Shown here in pieces: positions 38,417-50,187 of a DNA stretch of 64,000 bases. A model generated the notes under the pieces. It saw only the letters and a program-made list of their open reading frames with translations, was not told the origin of the DNA and searched no databases. The position numbers and the translations under genes are program-made. Origin of the DNA: Synechococcus sp. CBW1002 (GTDB lineage: Bacteria > Cyanobacteriota > Cyanobacteriia > PCC-6307 > Cyanobiaceae); contig NZ_CP060398.1 of NCBI RefSeq assembly GCF_015840915.1, positions 124,001-188,000 on the forward strand, in the 5' to 3' direction. Each line of letters starts with the position of its first letter. The stretch's first letter is position 1.

Positions 38417-40096
38417 GTGAAAACAGTTGATTCCCCTCAGAACTCCTCACCTCCCGCTTCTCAGCGTTCCGGAGGACACGACGCCATCGCCACCCTGCCT
38501 GGTCGAGGTTCTATCGCTCCCGTTGTCTTAGCCATTCTGGATGGATGGGGCTATCGGCACGAGACCGATCACAACGCGATCCGAGCCGCCTCCACCCCGG
38601 TGATGGATGCCCTTTGGGATGCCTATCCCCACACGTTGATTGAAGCCAGCGGCGGCGCCGTCGGTCTGCCCGACGGGCAGATGGGGAATTCCGAGGTGGG
38701 CCACCTCACCATTGGTTGCGGTCGGATCATCCGCCAGGAACTGGTGCGGATCGGCCAGGCCGTGCGAGACGGATCGATTGCCACCAATGCCTCCCTCAAT
38801 GCCCTGGGCGACCGCCTCCTGGCCAGCGGCGGCACCCTCCATCTGATCGGCCTCTGTTCAGACGGCGGAGTCCATAGCCATGTCGACCACATTGCCGGCC
38901 TGCTGCGCTGGGCGTCGCAACGCGGACTCCAGGACGTCTGCCTGCACGTGATCACCGACGGTCGCGACACGGCCCCGACCAGCGCCATCACCTTCCTGCA
39001 GCGCATTGAGGCTCAGATCGCCGAAGCCGGTGTCGGCCGGATCGCCACCATCTGCGGCCGTTACTGGGCCATGGATCGCGACAACCGCTGGGAGCGCACC
39101 GAAAAGGCCTACCGGCTGCTCACCGAAACAGAGTCTTCTTGCGGACTGACGCCTGAAGAGGTGGTGGAGGCTTGCTACGCCGAAGACATCACCGACGAGT
39201 TCATCGAACCCACCCGCATCAGTTCAGGACTGGTCAAGGCCGGCGACGGTCTGGTCTGTTTCAACTTCCGCCCCGACCGCGCCCGCCAGCTGATCCGCGC
39301 CCTGGTGCTGCCCGAATTCGACAACTTCCCGCGCCAGCGAATTGAACCGCTGGATGTGGTCACCTTCACCCAATACGAACAGGGTCTTCCTGTGGCCGTG
39401 GCCTTTCCGCCTGAATCACTCGAAGGCCTTCTGGGTCAAGTGATTTCAGAGGCTGGCCTACGGCAGTTCCGCACCGCAGAAACGGAAAAATATCCCCATG
39501 TCACCTACTTCATGAATGGTGGCATCGAGAAGGCCTTCCCGGGAGAAGACCGTCACCTTGTGCCTTCGCCACGGGTCCCCACCTACGACCAGGCACCCAC
39601 CATGTCAGCAGAGCAACTGACTGACAGCTGCATCGCGGCAATCAACAAGGGCATCTATTCCTTTGTCGTGATCAACTACGCCAACCCCGACATGGTCGGG
39701 CATACAGGCCGAATGGAAGCCACCACCGAGGCCATCTCCATGGTCGACACCTGCGTGGGGCGCCTGATGGAAGCCACCAACCGCATGGGTGGGACCCTGC
39801 TGGTCACCGCTGATCACGGCAACGCTGAACTGATGGAAGGTCCGGATGGTCGTCCCTGGACAGCCCACACCACCAATCCCGTGCCCGTGATCCTCGTGGA
39901 AGGGGAAGAGCGCAAACTGCCTGGCCACGGTACTGATATCCACCTGCGTGAAGGCGGTGGGCTGGCAGACATCGCCCCCACCCTGCTGGACATTCTTGAG
40001 CTGTCCAAACCCGCCAGCATGACGGGCACATCCCTGATCATGCCCGTTGAGACTGCTGCCAAGTCCCAGCGCATTCCCCAGGCGATCGGCGTCTGA
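38417..40096 (+). CDS. gpmI: 2,3-bisphosphoglycerate-independent phosphoglycerate mutase
   Basis: GpmI interconverts 3- and 2-phosphoglycerate using two metal ions. Motifs are [24 protein letters not shown] with the catalytic Ser, [14 protein letters not shown], and the metal-binding ends [12 protein letters not shown] and VTADHGNAE. The start is uncertain: GTG at 38417 gives 559 residues; GTG at 38393 and TTG at 38381 are longer options. A possible -10 element (TAGGCT at 38371) would put the transcript start near 38380 and exclude the longest one. It is divergent from pyrR. Confidence 0.95.
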   Translation: MKTVDSPQNSSPPASQRSGGHDAIATLPGRGSIAPVVLAILDGWGYRHETDHNAIRAASTPVMDALWDAYPHTLIEASGGAVGLPDGQMGNSEVGHLTIGCGRIIRQELVRIGQAVRDGSIATNASLNALGDRLLASGGTLHLIGLCSDGGVHSHVDHIAGLLRWASQRGLQDVCLHVITDGRDTAPTSAITFLQRIEAQIAEAGVGRIATICGRYWAMDRDNRWERTEKAYRLLTETESSCGLTPEEVVEACYAEDITDEFIEPTRISSGLVKAGDGLVCFNFRPDRARQLIRALVLPEFDNFPRQRIEPLDVVTFTQYEQGLPVAVAFPPESLEGLLGQVISEAGLRQFRTAETEKYPHVTYFMNGGIEKAFPGEDRHLVPSPRVPTYDQAPTMSAEQLTDSCIAAINKGIYSFVVINYANPDMVGHTGRMEATTEAISMVDTCVGRLMEATNRMGGTLLVTADHGNAELMEGPDGRPWTAHTTNPVPVILVEGEERKLPGHGTDIHLREGGGLADIAPTLLDILELSKPASMTGTSLIMPVETAAKSQRIPQAIGV

Positions 40097-40116
40097 GCAG
40101 GTCCTAATCTGGGTTG

Positions 40117-40347
40117 ATGATCACTTCAACGATTTCCTGGATCTGGATCGGCAGTGGTGTGCTGCTGATCATCAGCGTGTTGTTGCACAGCCCCAAGGGC
40201 GATGGCATGGGCGGACTGGCCTCCAGCGGCGGGTCCATGTTCACCAGCGCCCGCAGCGCCGAAGCCACGCTGAACCGCATCACCTGGACTCTTCTCGCCC
40301 TTTTTCTCGGCCTGGCCGTCCTCCTGAGCGCCGGATGGCTGGGCTGA
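40117..40347 (+). CDS. secG: Preprotein translocase subunit SecG
   Basis: SecG is the small third subunit of the SecYEG channel. The 76 residues have two membrane segments (WIWIGSGVLLIISVLLH and ITWTLLALFLGLAVLLSAGWL) flanking the conserved loop SPKGDGMGGLASSGGSMF. ATG at 40117 is used; a TTG three bases earlier is possible. It lies 20 bases after gpmI, and its stop overlaps the msrB start by one base (TGATG), so the three genes are probably one transcript. Confidence 0.95.
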   Translation: MITSTISWIWIGSGVLLIISVLLHSPKGDGMGGLASSGGSMFTSARSAEATLNRITWTLLALFLGLAVLLSAGWLG

Positions 40348-40826
40348 TGAGCCGCCGCGGGCTGCTGGCCTCCTTCGGCGTCAGCCTCACCGCCCTTGTG
40401 GGGGCGCGTCCAGCCTTGGCGGCCTCGAAAGCCGGTGATCCTGCCTGGCAACTGAGCGAAGCCGCATGGAAAAAGCGGCTCAGTCCCGCGGCCTACGAGG
40501 TGTTGCGGCGGGAAGGAACCGAGCGCCCCTTCAGCAGTCCACTCAACAATGAAAAGCGCAAGGGCACGTTCCTCTGTGCCGGCTGCCGGCTACCCCTGTT
40601 CAGCTCCTCCACCAAGTACGACAGTGGCACAGGTTGGCCCAGCTTCTGGGAACCGCTGCCGAACGGAATCGCCACCAAGATCGATTTCAAGCTGATCATC
40701 CCCCGCACCGAGTACCACTGCAGGCGCTGCGGTGGGCATCAGGGTCATGTGTTTGATGATGGCCCCCGGCCCACGGGCAAGCGGTATTGCAATAACGGCG
40801 TCGCCTTGGTCTTTCAGCCAGCCTGA
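40347..40826 (+). CDS. msrB: Peptide-methionine (R)-S-oxide reductase, Tat-exported
   Basis: MsrB reduces the R form of methionine sulfoxide. The 159 residues start with a twin-arginine signal (SRRGLLASFGVSLTALVGARPALA, cleaved near residue 26), so the enzyme is predicted to be exported folded to the periplasm or thylakoid lumen. Zinc Cys pairs are at CAGC and CRRCGGHQGHVF, with FDDGPRPTGKRYCNNG holding the catalytic Cys. GWPSF is also conserved. It pairs functionally with the predicted lipoprotein MsrA at 2456, covering both sulfoxide forms outside the cytosol. Confidence 0.94.
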   Translation: MSRRGLLASFGVSLTALVGARPALAASKAGDPAWQLSEAAWKKRLSPAAYEVLRREGTERPFSSPLNNEKRKGTFLCAGCRLPLFSSSTKYDSGTGWPSFWEPLPNGIATKIDFKLIIPRTEYHCRRCGGHQGHVFDDGPRPTGKRYCNNGVALVFQPA

Positions 40827-40871
40827 ACCGCTGAATCGATCTAGCGTGATCGGGTTGACCGTCCTGGGCCC

Positions 40872-41000
40872 ATGATCCGCCTGTTCACAGCTGCGCTGCT
40901 GGCCACCCTGGTGGGAGCCGGCTCCGCCATGGCCTGTGAGAAGCACCCCCGTGGTCATCAGGGCAGTTCCGACACCACCACCGAAGCGATGCGGCAGTAG
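40872..41000 (+). CDS. 42-residue secreted peptide
   Basis: A short gene starts with ATG at 40872 and stops with TAG at 40998. The predicted product begins MIRLFTAALLATLVGAGSAMA, a near-ideal signal peptide with a cleavage site after AMA. The mature part, starting CEKHPRGHQGSSDTTTEA, is about 21 residues, hydrophilic, with one Cys and two His. A lipoprotein reading is possible but the lipobox is poor. I know no family. It follows msrB by 45 bases on the same strand. Confidence 0.55.
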   Translation: MIRLFTAALLATLVGAGSAMACEKHPRGHQGSSDTTTEAMRQ

Positions 41001-41048
41001 GGGAGCAACCCTGAAGCGTGAGAGGGGTCCCATGCTGAAGCGTGAGCG

Positions 41049-41243
41049 ATGGCCATCGAACTGCTGATCGCACTGGTGTTGCCGGTGGTGCTGCTGGTCA
41101 CCGCCACGCTCCTGCTGGAATCCCACCCCGGCAATCTGCCCCGTCCGCTGGGCTGGCTCAGACGACGGCAGTCGCTGATCTGGAACAGCGGCATCGGCCT
41201 GATTCTTGGTCTCAGTGCGCTGCGCTATCTGCTCACCCGCTGA
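41049..41243 (+). CDS. Small two-segment membrane protein
   Basis: The gene encodes 64 residues. The first hydrophobic segment is near the N-terminus (MAIELLIALVLPVVLLVTATLLLE) and the second near the end (WNSGIGLILGLSALRYLL), with a basic loop PLGWLRRRQS between them. I recognise no family. It lies 48 bases after the small secreted peptide, on the same strand, and ends before the groEL terminator. Confidence 0.62.
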   Translation: MAIELLIALVLPVVLLVTATLLLESHPGNLPRPLGWLRRRQSLIWNSGIGLILGLSALRYLLTR

Positions 41244-41298
41244 GAACACAGCCTCTGAATAGAGCAGCCACTCCACAGAGCAGACAGCGACCTGCCAC

Positions 41299-41324
41299 AA
41301 AAAAGCCCCCGCCGAAGCGGGGGC
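41299..41324 (-). terminator. Terminator of groES-groEL with a UUCG loop
   Basis: On the minus strand a perfect 8-bp stem (GCCCCCGC with GCGGGGGC, 41305-41324) closes a C-UUCG-G tetraloop, an especially stable RNA fold. Six T residues follow (41304-41299). It lies 45 bases after the groEL stop. Confidence 0.95.
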
Positions 41325-41368
41325 AGAAACCGGCCAGCCAACCAGGCGGGCCGGAAACCAGAAGGCGA

Positions 41369-43051
<1,683 letters not shown>

Positions 43052-43363
43052 TCAGTTGACGATGGCCAGAATGTCCTTCTCGGAGAGCAGCACGAACTCG
43101 TCGCTGCCCAGCTTGATATCGGTGCCGGCGTACTTGCTGTAGAGGACCTGGTCACCCACGCTCACCTCGGGAGTCTGGCGGGTGCCGTCATCGTTGCGCT
43201 TGCCGGGGCCGACCTGGACCACCTCACCCACCTGGGGCTTTTCCTTGGCGGTATCGGGAAGCAGGATGCCTCCGGCAGTCTTTTCCTCCGACTCGGAGAC
43301 CTTGATGAAGATGCGATCTCCGAGCGGTTTGACCGTGGAGACGCTGAGGGAAACAGCAGCCAT
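43052..43363 (-). CDS. groS: Co-chaperonin GroES
   Basis: GroES caps the GroEL ring. The 103 residues start [22 protein letters not shown]; the mobile loop is [22 protein letters not shown], and the end has [15 protein letters not shown] at 43363 is chosen over the in-frame ATG at 43426, which would overlap the CIRCE operator and is not conserved. groEL starts 48 bases downstream. Transcription is predicted to be controlled by CIRCE and the K-box upstream. Confidence 0.97.
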   Translation of the reverse strand: MAAVSLSVSTVKPLGDRIFIKVSESEEKTAGGILLPDTAKEKPQVGEVVQVGPGKRNDDGTRQTPEVSVGDQVLYSKYAGTDIKLGSDEFVLLSEKDILAIVN

Positions 43364-43419
43364 GAATTGATGCGATAGCAACGGCATGGCGCCTGAGACG
43401 CCACTGAACAACGGGAGAG

Positions 43420-43446
43420 TTGGCACTCGGCCCCGTTGACTGCCAA
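43420..43446 (-). promoter_or_regulatory. CIRCE operator of groES-groEL (HrcA site)
   Basis: TTGGCACTC at 43420-43428 and GACTGCCAA at 43438-43446 are inverted arms with a 9-base spacer, the CIRCE layout (consensus arms TTAGCACTC/GAGTGCTAA). The arms match each other at all but one base. It is 57 bases upstream of the groES start. HrcA repression at normal temperature is the known role; hrcA itself is not in the window. Confidence 0.9.
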
Positions 43447-43485
43447 CGTATGCGAGCCAGTGGGCAACAAGCCAGCCCCAGGCCT

Positions 43486-43501
43486 GTGCGGTTGACCGAA
43501 C
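43486..43501 (-). promoter_or_regulatory. K-box-like element upstream of CIRCE
   Basis: On the minus strand GTTCGGTCAACCGCAC fits the cyanobacterial K-box pattern GTTCGG-NNAN-CCNNAC at every fixed base. That element was described for light- and heat-dependent groE control. It lies 40 bases upstream of CIRCE with respect to groES transcription, and 91 bases from the atpD start on the other strand. Confidence 0.75.
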
Positions 43502-43555
43502 TCCCAGGGTCGGGTGAGCTGCGGTGGTAAGGTTGCGCCGCTCAAGACGGGCTGA

Positions 43556-45058
<1,503 letters not shown>

Positions 45059-45099
45059 GCGCGTCCATCCACCGCTCGTTTCCCTGAGGTCCCCGATCC

Positions 45100-45507
45100 A
45101 TGAGTCTCACTCTCCGCGTTCTGGCACCAGACCAGAGCGTTTTCGACGGCAGCGCCGACGAGGTGATCCTGCCCAGCACCACCGGTCAGGTGGGTATCCT
45201 TCCCGGGCATGTCACCATGCTGGCGGCCCTGGATACCGGCGTGATGCGCCTGCGTGACGCCAATGGCTGGAGCACCATCGCCCTGATGGGTGGCTTCGCC
45301 GAGGTGGAAGCCGATGAAGTCACGGTGCTGGTCAACGCCGCCGAACTCGGCAGCAGCATCAACACCGCCGCCGCCGAAACGGCCTTCGAGGCCGCTCAGC
45401 AGGCTGCCGCGGTGTTCGAAGGCCAGCAGCCCAGCCCCGAAAAGCTGAAGGCTCAACAGAGCCTGGCCCGGGCCAGGGCGCGGCTGCAGGCCAGCAAAGC
45501 CAGCTGA
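45100..45507 (+). CDS. atpC: ATP synthase F1 epsilon subunit
   Basis: Epsilon couples the rotor to the catalytic head and can inhibit ATP hydrolysis. The 135 residues have the N-terminal beta sandwich (LTLRVLAPDQSVFDGSADEVILPSTTGQVGILPGHV) and a C-terminal helical hairpin rich in Ala, Glu and Gln (from about residue 88). Length and order after atpD are typical. The next gene on this strand begins 64 bases downstream and is probably separate. Confidence 0.97.
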   Translation: MSLTLRVLAPDQSVFDGSADEVILPSTTGQVGILPGHVTMLAALDTGVMRLRDANGWSTIALMGGFAEVEADEVTVLVNAAELGSSINTAAAETAFEAAQQAAAVFEGQQPSPEKLKAQQSLARARARLQASKAS

Positions 45508-45571
45508 AAACCCAAGGCTGGTTTGGCCCTCCCCATCACCCTCCTAAGCTCGCCCCGCAGGGTTCGAGGGC

Positions 45572-46753
45572 ATGGGGAAGGGTGAAGAGCTGGGCCAGCA
45601 GCTGAGGGCATGGAATGAGGCTGGACTGCTCGACCTCGAGCACCCCACAGCTCTGGCCAACCGCCTGATCGATGGACTGGGCGCGGAGGAATGGCTCAAA
45701 GGGCCGATCCGCGATCTGGCCTCCCAGCCGCTGCTCCGCCAGGTGCTTCGCCAACGGGATGGGGGCACCCGGCACTCGGCCCTGCAGAGCCTGGTCCATC
45801 AGCTCGAATCGACCTACGCCCCCAAGGTTCTCGTTGAGCTGCTGGCGCTCCTTCAGGCTGCCACCGGTCAATCCATCAGCCTGTCAGCGCTCGCTGAGTC
45901 CATCCCCGATCGGGCCTTGATCACTGGACCGTCCAGTGATGGACCGTGCCTTGTCAATGCTTCCGGCCCCGCTCCTGCTGCTGTGGAGATTGCAGCAGGA
46001 GCGGCAGGTCTCGCTCACCAGCTTCATCTCCTGGGTCCTGGAGTCGCCCTGGCGGCCACCGCCGCCCTGGTGTGGCGCTGGTCGGCCGGGGAGTTACAGC
46101 GCTGGGTGTTTGAACCCTGGGGCTGGAGCGGCGGAGTGGTGCTGGTGGTGCTGCTGGCACTGCTTCAGGCCCTGGCCCTCGGTCCCCTCAAGGTGGTCCG
46201 GCGTCAGTGGCCCCTGGAACAGGCCGATGCCACCGATCCCCACCAGGCGTGGCGCTGGATCTGCGCCCCCTGGATTCACCATGCCAATGGGGAGGCGCTG
46301 CTCAACCTGGTGCTGCTGCTGATCCTGCTGGGGCCATCCCCTTTGCCCCTGCCGGAGGTGGTGCTGCGCTACTGCCTCACCAGCCTGGCCACCGCAGCCC
46401 TGGCCCTGCTGCTGGCGCAACGCCGCACCAGCGAAGGGCGCTGGGATGGAGCTTCGGGGGCCGTCAGCGCTCTGATCGGCCTGGGCAGTGGCGCCAGCCT
46501 GTTGCACTGGCGATCGCTGAGCTATCCCTTCGGCCCCCTGGCGATTCCCGCCTGGGTGCTGCTGGTGGTGTACGGAACCCTGCAACTCAGCTGGCTGCTG
46601 CCCCGGCGCAGCCCCCAGGACAGCAGCCGTCCGATCGACCGCCTGCTCAGCAGCCAGTGGTGGTGGGGACTGCAGCTCGGCCTCGCCTGGGCGCTGATCA
46701 GCCGGCTTGGCCAGTGGCTGCAGGTGCTGCAGCAGACCCGCCCAGCCGGCTGA
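45572..46753 (+). CDS. Rhomboid-like membrane protein, possibly inactive
   Basis: The gene encodes 393 residues. The first 150 are soluble and helical (RLIDGLGAEEWLKGPIRDL). From about residue 152 there are six or so membrane segments. Rhomboid-like features are WRWICAPWIHHANGEALLN near 228-245 and DGASGAVSALIG, whose Ser296 sits where the rhomboid catalytic Ser would be. The expected catalytic His in the last segment is not seen; that segment reads QWWWGLQLGLAWALIS. The assignment rests on pattern only and a pseudoprotease is possible. Its last 56 bases overlap the end of the convergent penicillin-binding protein gene. Confidence 0.65.
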   Translation: MGKGEELGQQLRAWNEAGLLDLEHPTALANRLIDGLGAEEWLKGPIRDLASQPLLRQVLRQRDGGTRHSALQSLVHQLESTYAPKVLVELLALLQAATGQSISLSALAESIPDRALITGPSSDGPCLVNASGPAPAAVEIAAGAAGLAHQLHLLGPGVALAATAALVWRWSAGELQRWVFEPWGWSGGVVLVVLLALLQALALGPLKVVRRQWPLEQADATDPHQAWRWICAPWIHHANGEALLNLVLLLILLGPSPLPLPEVVLRYCLTSLATAALALLLAQRRTSEGRWDGASGAVSALIGLGSGASLLHWRSLSYPFGPLAIPAWVLLVVYGTLQLSWLLPRRSPQDSSRPIDRLLSSQWWWGLQLGLAWALISRLGQWLQVLQQTRPAG

Positions 46754-49061
46754 CGTCAGCAGCAGCAGCCATGTAGCGCCCCCACAACTCCGCCACCAGG
46801 GCCCCACTGGCGGCTTCGGCGGGTTTGTTGTCGTCGTTGCCCATCCAGATGGCGGTGAGAATTTTCAGCGACGGTGAATAGCCGACAAACAGCACATCAA
46901 CGCCGTTGTTGGTGGTGCCGGTCTTGCCGCGGGCATCGGCCACCAGAGCGGCCGCCTTGCCGGTGCCGCGCTGCACCACCGCGGCCAGCAGGGCATCCAT
47001 CTGTTGCGCATGCTCCGGCGGGATCAACTGACGGGATGTCTCCCCCACCGGCACCGTCACCCCCCGCTCCGGGCAGGTGGCAAGGCTGTAGATCGACTGG
47101 CAGATGCCCAGGTCATAGATGCGGCTGACGCCGTGCATCGGCACCGATTGGCCACCATTCGCCACCACCGCATAGGCCCGGGCCAGCTCATAGAGCAGGG
47201 TTTCACGTCCGCCCAGGATGGTGTTGAAGTCGAGGTCGAGGGGGGTGCTGATCCCCAGCCGGCGGGCCTGGTCCACCACCTGGCGCAGGCCGGCCCGCTG
47301 GGCCAGGCGCAGGGCCACCACATTCTCGGAAGCGGCGAAGCCATCGGCCACGCTGGTGGTGCCATCGGCTGAGCCTGCCCCGTGGCGGCAGCCGGCCACA
47401 TAGGACAGCGGCGCGCAGGAGATGCGGTCGTCCGGGCTGACCCCACGGGCCAGGGCCGCCAGAAAGGTGAACAGCTTGAAGGCCGAGCCGGGCTGGCGCA
47501 ACGCCTGAACCCGATCAAAGCTGGAGCGGCTGTAATCGCCGCCGCCCACGTAGGCGAGGATGTCACCACTCTCGAAATTCAGGGAAATCAGTGCTCCCTG
47601 GGTGAGGCCTGCCCGGGCCGCCGGACCCTCCAGGAAGCGCTGCAACTGTTGCTGCGCCAGGGCCTGCAGCCTGGGATCAATCGTGCTCACCACGCTGTAG
47701 TTTCCGCCACTCTCCTGTTCGGAGAGGTTGAGACCGAAGCGGGTGCCCTCCAGCTCACCTAGCACGTAATCGCTGAAGAATGGATAGCTGGTGAAGGTGG
47801 ACGCGCGGCAGGCGGAGGGATCAATGTTGAGTGGACGGCGCTCGGCATCGATCAGCCCCTGATCGGAGAGAAAGCCCTGCTCGTGCATCAGTTTCAGCAC
47901 GAGGTTGCGCCGCTCCCGACCGGCGGTGGGGTCGTCGCGGTTGCAGGGGCTGTAGCCATTGGGGCTAGGCAGCAGACCCACCAGAAACGCGGCCTGGCCC
48001 ACATCCAGATCGCGGGCCGACTGACGGAAATACAGCTGAGAAGCCTGCTCGAACCCATCGGTGCCCAGGCCGAGATGGGCCCGGTCCAGATACATCTTCA
48101 GGATCCGGTTCTTGCTGTAGCCCACCTCCAGCTGCAGCGCCACCCATAATTCCCGCAGCTTGCGGGCCAGGCTCACCTCCGTGCCCACGGAGGGGTAGTA
48201 GAGACGCGCCACCTGCTGGGTGAGGCCGCTGCCACCACCGCTGCCGAGCAGGACGGAGCGCAGGGTGCCGAACAGGTCGAGGCCACTGTTCCAGCCGAAC
48301 CGCGATTCCTCCGAGGCCACAAGGGCCTGGCGCAGATGCAGGGGATAGTCCTGCAGGGAGGGCAGGGCCGTGGCCGAGCCCTCACGGGCATCGACCTGCT
48401 CACCGCTGGCCGCAAAGATCTTCACCGGTCCGGCAATGGCGCGGATCCGGGAGCCGCCCCCCACCGAGGCCGCCGCCAGCAGCCCGCCCACCAGCAGCCC
48501 CGAGCCCAGCAAGGCCGCCAGGCCAGCCAGGTGGACCACCTGCTCGAGGGCACTGCGGGGATGGCGATACAGCAGCCGCGGCGCTTCCCCCTTCAGCGGC
48601 GATCCCAGCTGCACCACATCACCGTGGCGCAGGCGGATGGCACGGATGCGGCGGTCGCGGTGGAACAGGCCGTTGGCGGAGTTGAAATCTTCGAGGCAGA
48701 AGTCGCGATCGCCCAGCCGCTTCTGCTCGAGGATGGCGTGTACCCGGCTGAGGCTGGGATCGGCGACCGGCAGCTCGCAGGCCGGATCGCGACCGATGCG
48801 CAGCCGCTGGCCTGGCTTGAGGGAACGGGCCAGCACCAACCGATCGCCTTGCCACAGTTCGGCGCGGGCCTGTCGGGCCACCAGGTGTCGCCAGGCGGAG
48901 CCGAGGGCCCCGGGGCGCTGGGCCAATGGGCCGCGGCTGCAGGCAATCCAGAGGGCCCGCCAGCGACGGCGGCGGCTGTGTGCTGCGGCGGTGCGGCCAA
49001 CGACTTGGGCGCCGGGGTCGGACGACGGCACGGGCAGGGCAGTCCACGGCGACGGCCCCAT
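46698..49061 (-). CDS. Penicillin-binding protein 1A-type enzyme with N-terminal FHA domain
   Basis: This class A penicillin-binding protein builds and cross-links peptidoglycan. The order is unusual: a basic N-terminus, an FHA phosphothreonine-binding domain (about 70-165: GRDPACEL, SRVHAI, SANG), one membrane segment (about 175-197), a GT51 glycosyltransferase (LVASEESRFGWNSGLD, GGGSGLTQQVARLYY) and a transpeptidase (RQPGSAFKLF with active-site Ser, SEN, KTGTT). All catalytic motifs are present in 787 residues. The FHA domain faces the cytoplasm. The start is uncertain, since ATG 49061 is only 29 bases from the divergent signalling operon. That operon encodes a kinase-like protein. Confidence 0.92.
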   Translation of the reverse strand: MGPSPWTALPVPSSDPGAQVVGRTAAAHSRRRRWRALWIACSRGPLAQRPGALGSAWRHLVARQARAELWQGDRLVLARSLKPGQRLRIGRDPACELPVADPSLSRVHAILEQKRLGDRDFCLEDFNSANGLFHRDRRIRAIRLRHGDVVQLGSPLKGEAPRLLYRHPRSALEQVVHLAGLAALLGSGLLVGGLLAAASVGGGSRIRAIAGPVKIFAASGEQVDAREGSATALPSLQDYPLHLRQALVASEESRFGWNSGLDLFGTLRSVLLGSGGGSGLTQQVARLYYPSVGTEVSLARKLRELWVALQLEVGYSKNRILKMYLDRAHLGLGTDGFEQASQLYFRQSARDLDVGQAAFLVGLLPSPNGYSPCNRDDPTAGRERRNLVLKLMHEQGFLSDQGLIDAERRPLNIDPSACRASTFTSYPFFSDYVLGELEGTRFGLNLSEQESGGNYSVVSTIDPRLQALAQQQLQRFLEGPAARAGLTQGALISLNFESGDILAYVGGGDYSRSSFDRVQALRQPGSAFKLFTFLAALARGVSPDDRISCAPLSYVAGCRHGAGSADGTTSVADGFAASENVVALRLAQRAGLRQVVDQARRLGISTPLDLDFNTILGGRETLLYELARAYAVVANGGQSVPMHGVSRIYDLGICQSIYSLATCPERGVTVPVGETSRQLIPPEHAQQMDALLAAVVQRGTGKAAALVADARGKTGTTNNGVDVLFVGYSPSLKILTAIWMGNDDNKPAEAASGALVAELWGRYMAAAADVSRLGGSAAAPAATGQAG

Positions 49062-49090
49062 AGGCTACGGACAGCGATGGCGGGAAACGG

Positions 49091-49363
49091 GTGGAGCGCC
49101 AGCGGGATCCCTGGGAGCCCTTCCGGCTGTGGCTGGCCCTCACGATCGGGCTCTATGCCCTGCGCGCCAGCTTTGCGGCGACCTGGCTCGGGGCGATCCC
49201 CGGCTGGGTGCTGCTGACCCTGGTGCTCCTGGCCCTGGCGCTGGCCAGCAAGGCCCTGTTGTTCCCGGGCCGCGTCGTGCCCTACCGCGAGGGGGACGGG
49301 GGCTGGTGGGCAGACCTGCGCGAAGACTGGCAGCTCTGGTGGCAGCGCCGCCGCGGCCCATGA
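49091..49363 (+). CDS. Small membrane protein, first gene of the kinase-phosphatase operon
   Basis: The gene encodes 90 residues from a GTG start. Two hydrophobic segments (FRLWLALTIGLYALRASFAATWL and PGWVLLTLVLLALALASKALLF) are followed by a soluble Trp-rich tail (GWWADLREDWQLWWQRR). I recognise no family. Its stop overlaps the FHA gene start by four bases (ATGA), so the two are coupled. It is divergent from the FHA-penicillin-binding protein gene and may be a membrane subunit of the same system. Confidence 0.7.
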   Translation: MERQRDPWEPFRLWLALTIGLYALRASFAATWLGAIPGWVLLTLVLLALALASKALLFPGRVVPYREGDGGWWADLREDWQLWWQRRRGP

Positions 49364-50187
49364 CCAACCCAGCCCCCGCACCACCCCACGCTCGGCTGGT
49401 GCAGCAGAACGATCCGGGCAGCAGCGTGCCACTCGATTCCGGCCGGCCCCTGAGCATCGGCCGTGACCCGGCCAATCAGCTCTGCCTGCCGAACGCGGCT
49501 GGGCTGTCGCGTCGGCATGCGGAGATCCGCAGCTCCAGCGACAACACGGGCTGGGTGATCGCGGATCTGGGCAGCGCCAACGGCACCTACGTGGGCCGCC
49601 AGCGGATCACAGCCCCCCACCCCCTGCAGGACGGCGATCGGATCCAGCTGGGCCGCAACGGACCGGTGTTCTTGTTTCAGTGGGAGTCCGCCACTGCTCA
49701 GCAGAGCAGCGCTTCGAGCGCCACGGGTTCGCAGGCCACTGCTGCGACGACCACTGCTTCGAAGACCACTGCTTCGAAATCCACTTCCGGAAAGGCCCGT
49801 GCAGCAAGGCCGGCGCCGCAGCCCGCCGTGGCAGCGCAAGCTGCGGGATCCGCCCCTGCCGAGATCGACATCGGTGGGGAACGGATCAGCCTCGATCGGA
49901 TCCGCTCGGCCGAGCTGCGCAGCCAGGCCCTCCACCACCACATCTTCAGCTGGTGGGTGCTTGCCTGTCTTGGCGGCCTGCTGCTGCTGCCCTTTCCCCT
50001 GGTGTTCTGGCCCCTGCAGGTGGCAGCCCTGGCCGGCGCGGTGCTGCTGGGCTCGCGCAAGCAGCACGTTCTGGTGGTGGTGCTGCGCGACGGGCTGGCC
50101 TACCGGCGCAGCTTCTCCAACCGGATCACCGCCCTGTCGCACCGCAATGGCATCCGCCGGGCCCTGGGCCAGCCGGTGGAGCCATGA
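49360..50187 (+). CDS. FHA-domain membrane protein
   Basis: The 275 residues start with an FHA domain (about 12-105) that should bind phosphothreonine: SIGRDPANQL, SRRHAEI and DLGSANGTYVG carry the conserved Arg, Ser, His and Asn-Gly. A Thr/Ser/Ala/Lys-rich linker (about 110-165, with repeated TTASKTTASK) offers many possible phosphorylation sites. Two membrane segments (about 195-235) and a basic tail follow. It lies between the small membrane protein and the kinase-like gene, overlapping both by four bases. Confidence 0.9.
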   Translation: MTNPAPAPPHARLVQQNDPGSSVPLDSGRPLSIGRDPANQLCLPNAAGLSRRHAEIRSSSDNTGWVIADLGSANGTYVGRQRITAPHPLQDGDRIQLGRNGPVFLFQWESATAQQSSASSATGSQATAATTTASKTTASKSTSGKARAARPAPQPAVAAQAAGSAPAEIDIGGERISLDRIRSAELRSQALHHHIFSWWVLACLGGLLLLPFPLVFWPLQVAALAGAVLLGSRKQHVLVVVLRDGLAYRRSFSNRITALSHRNGIRRALGQPVEP

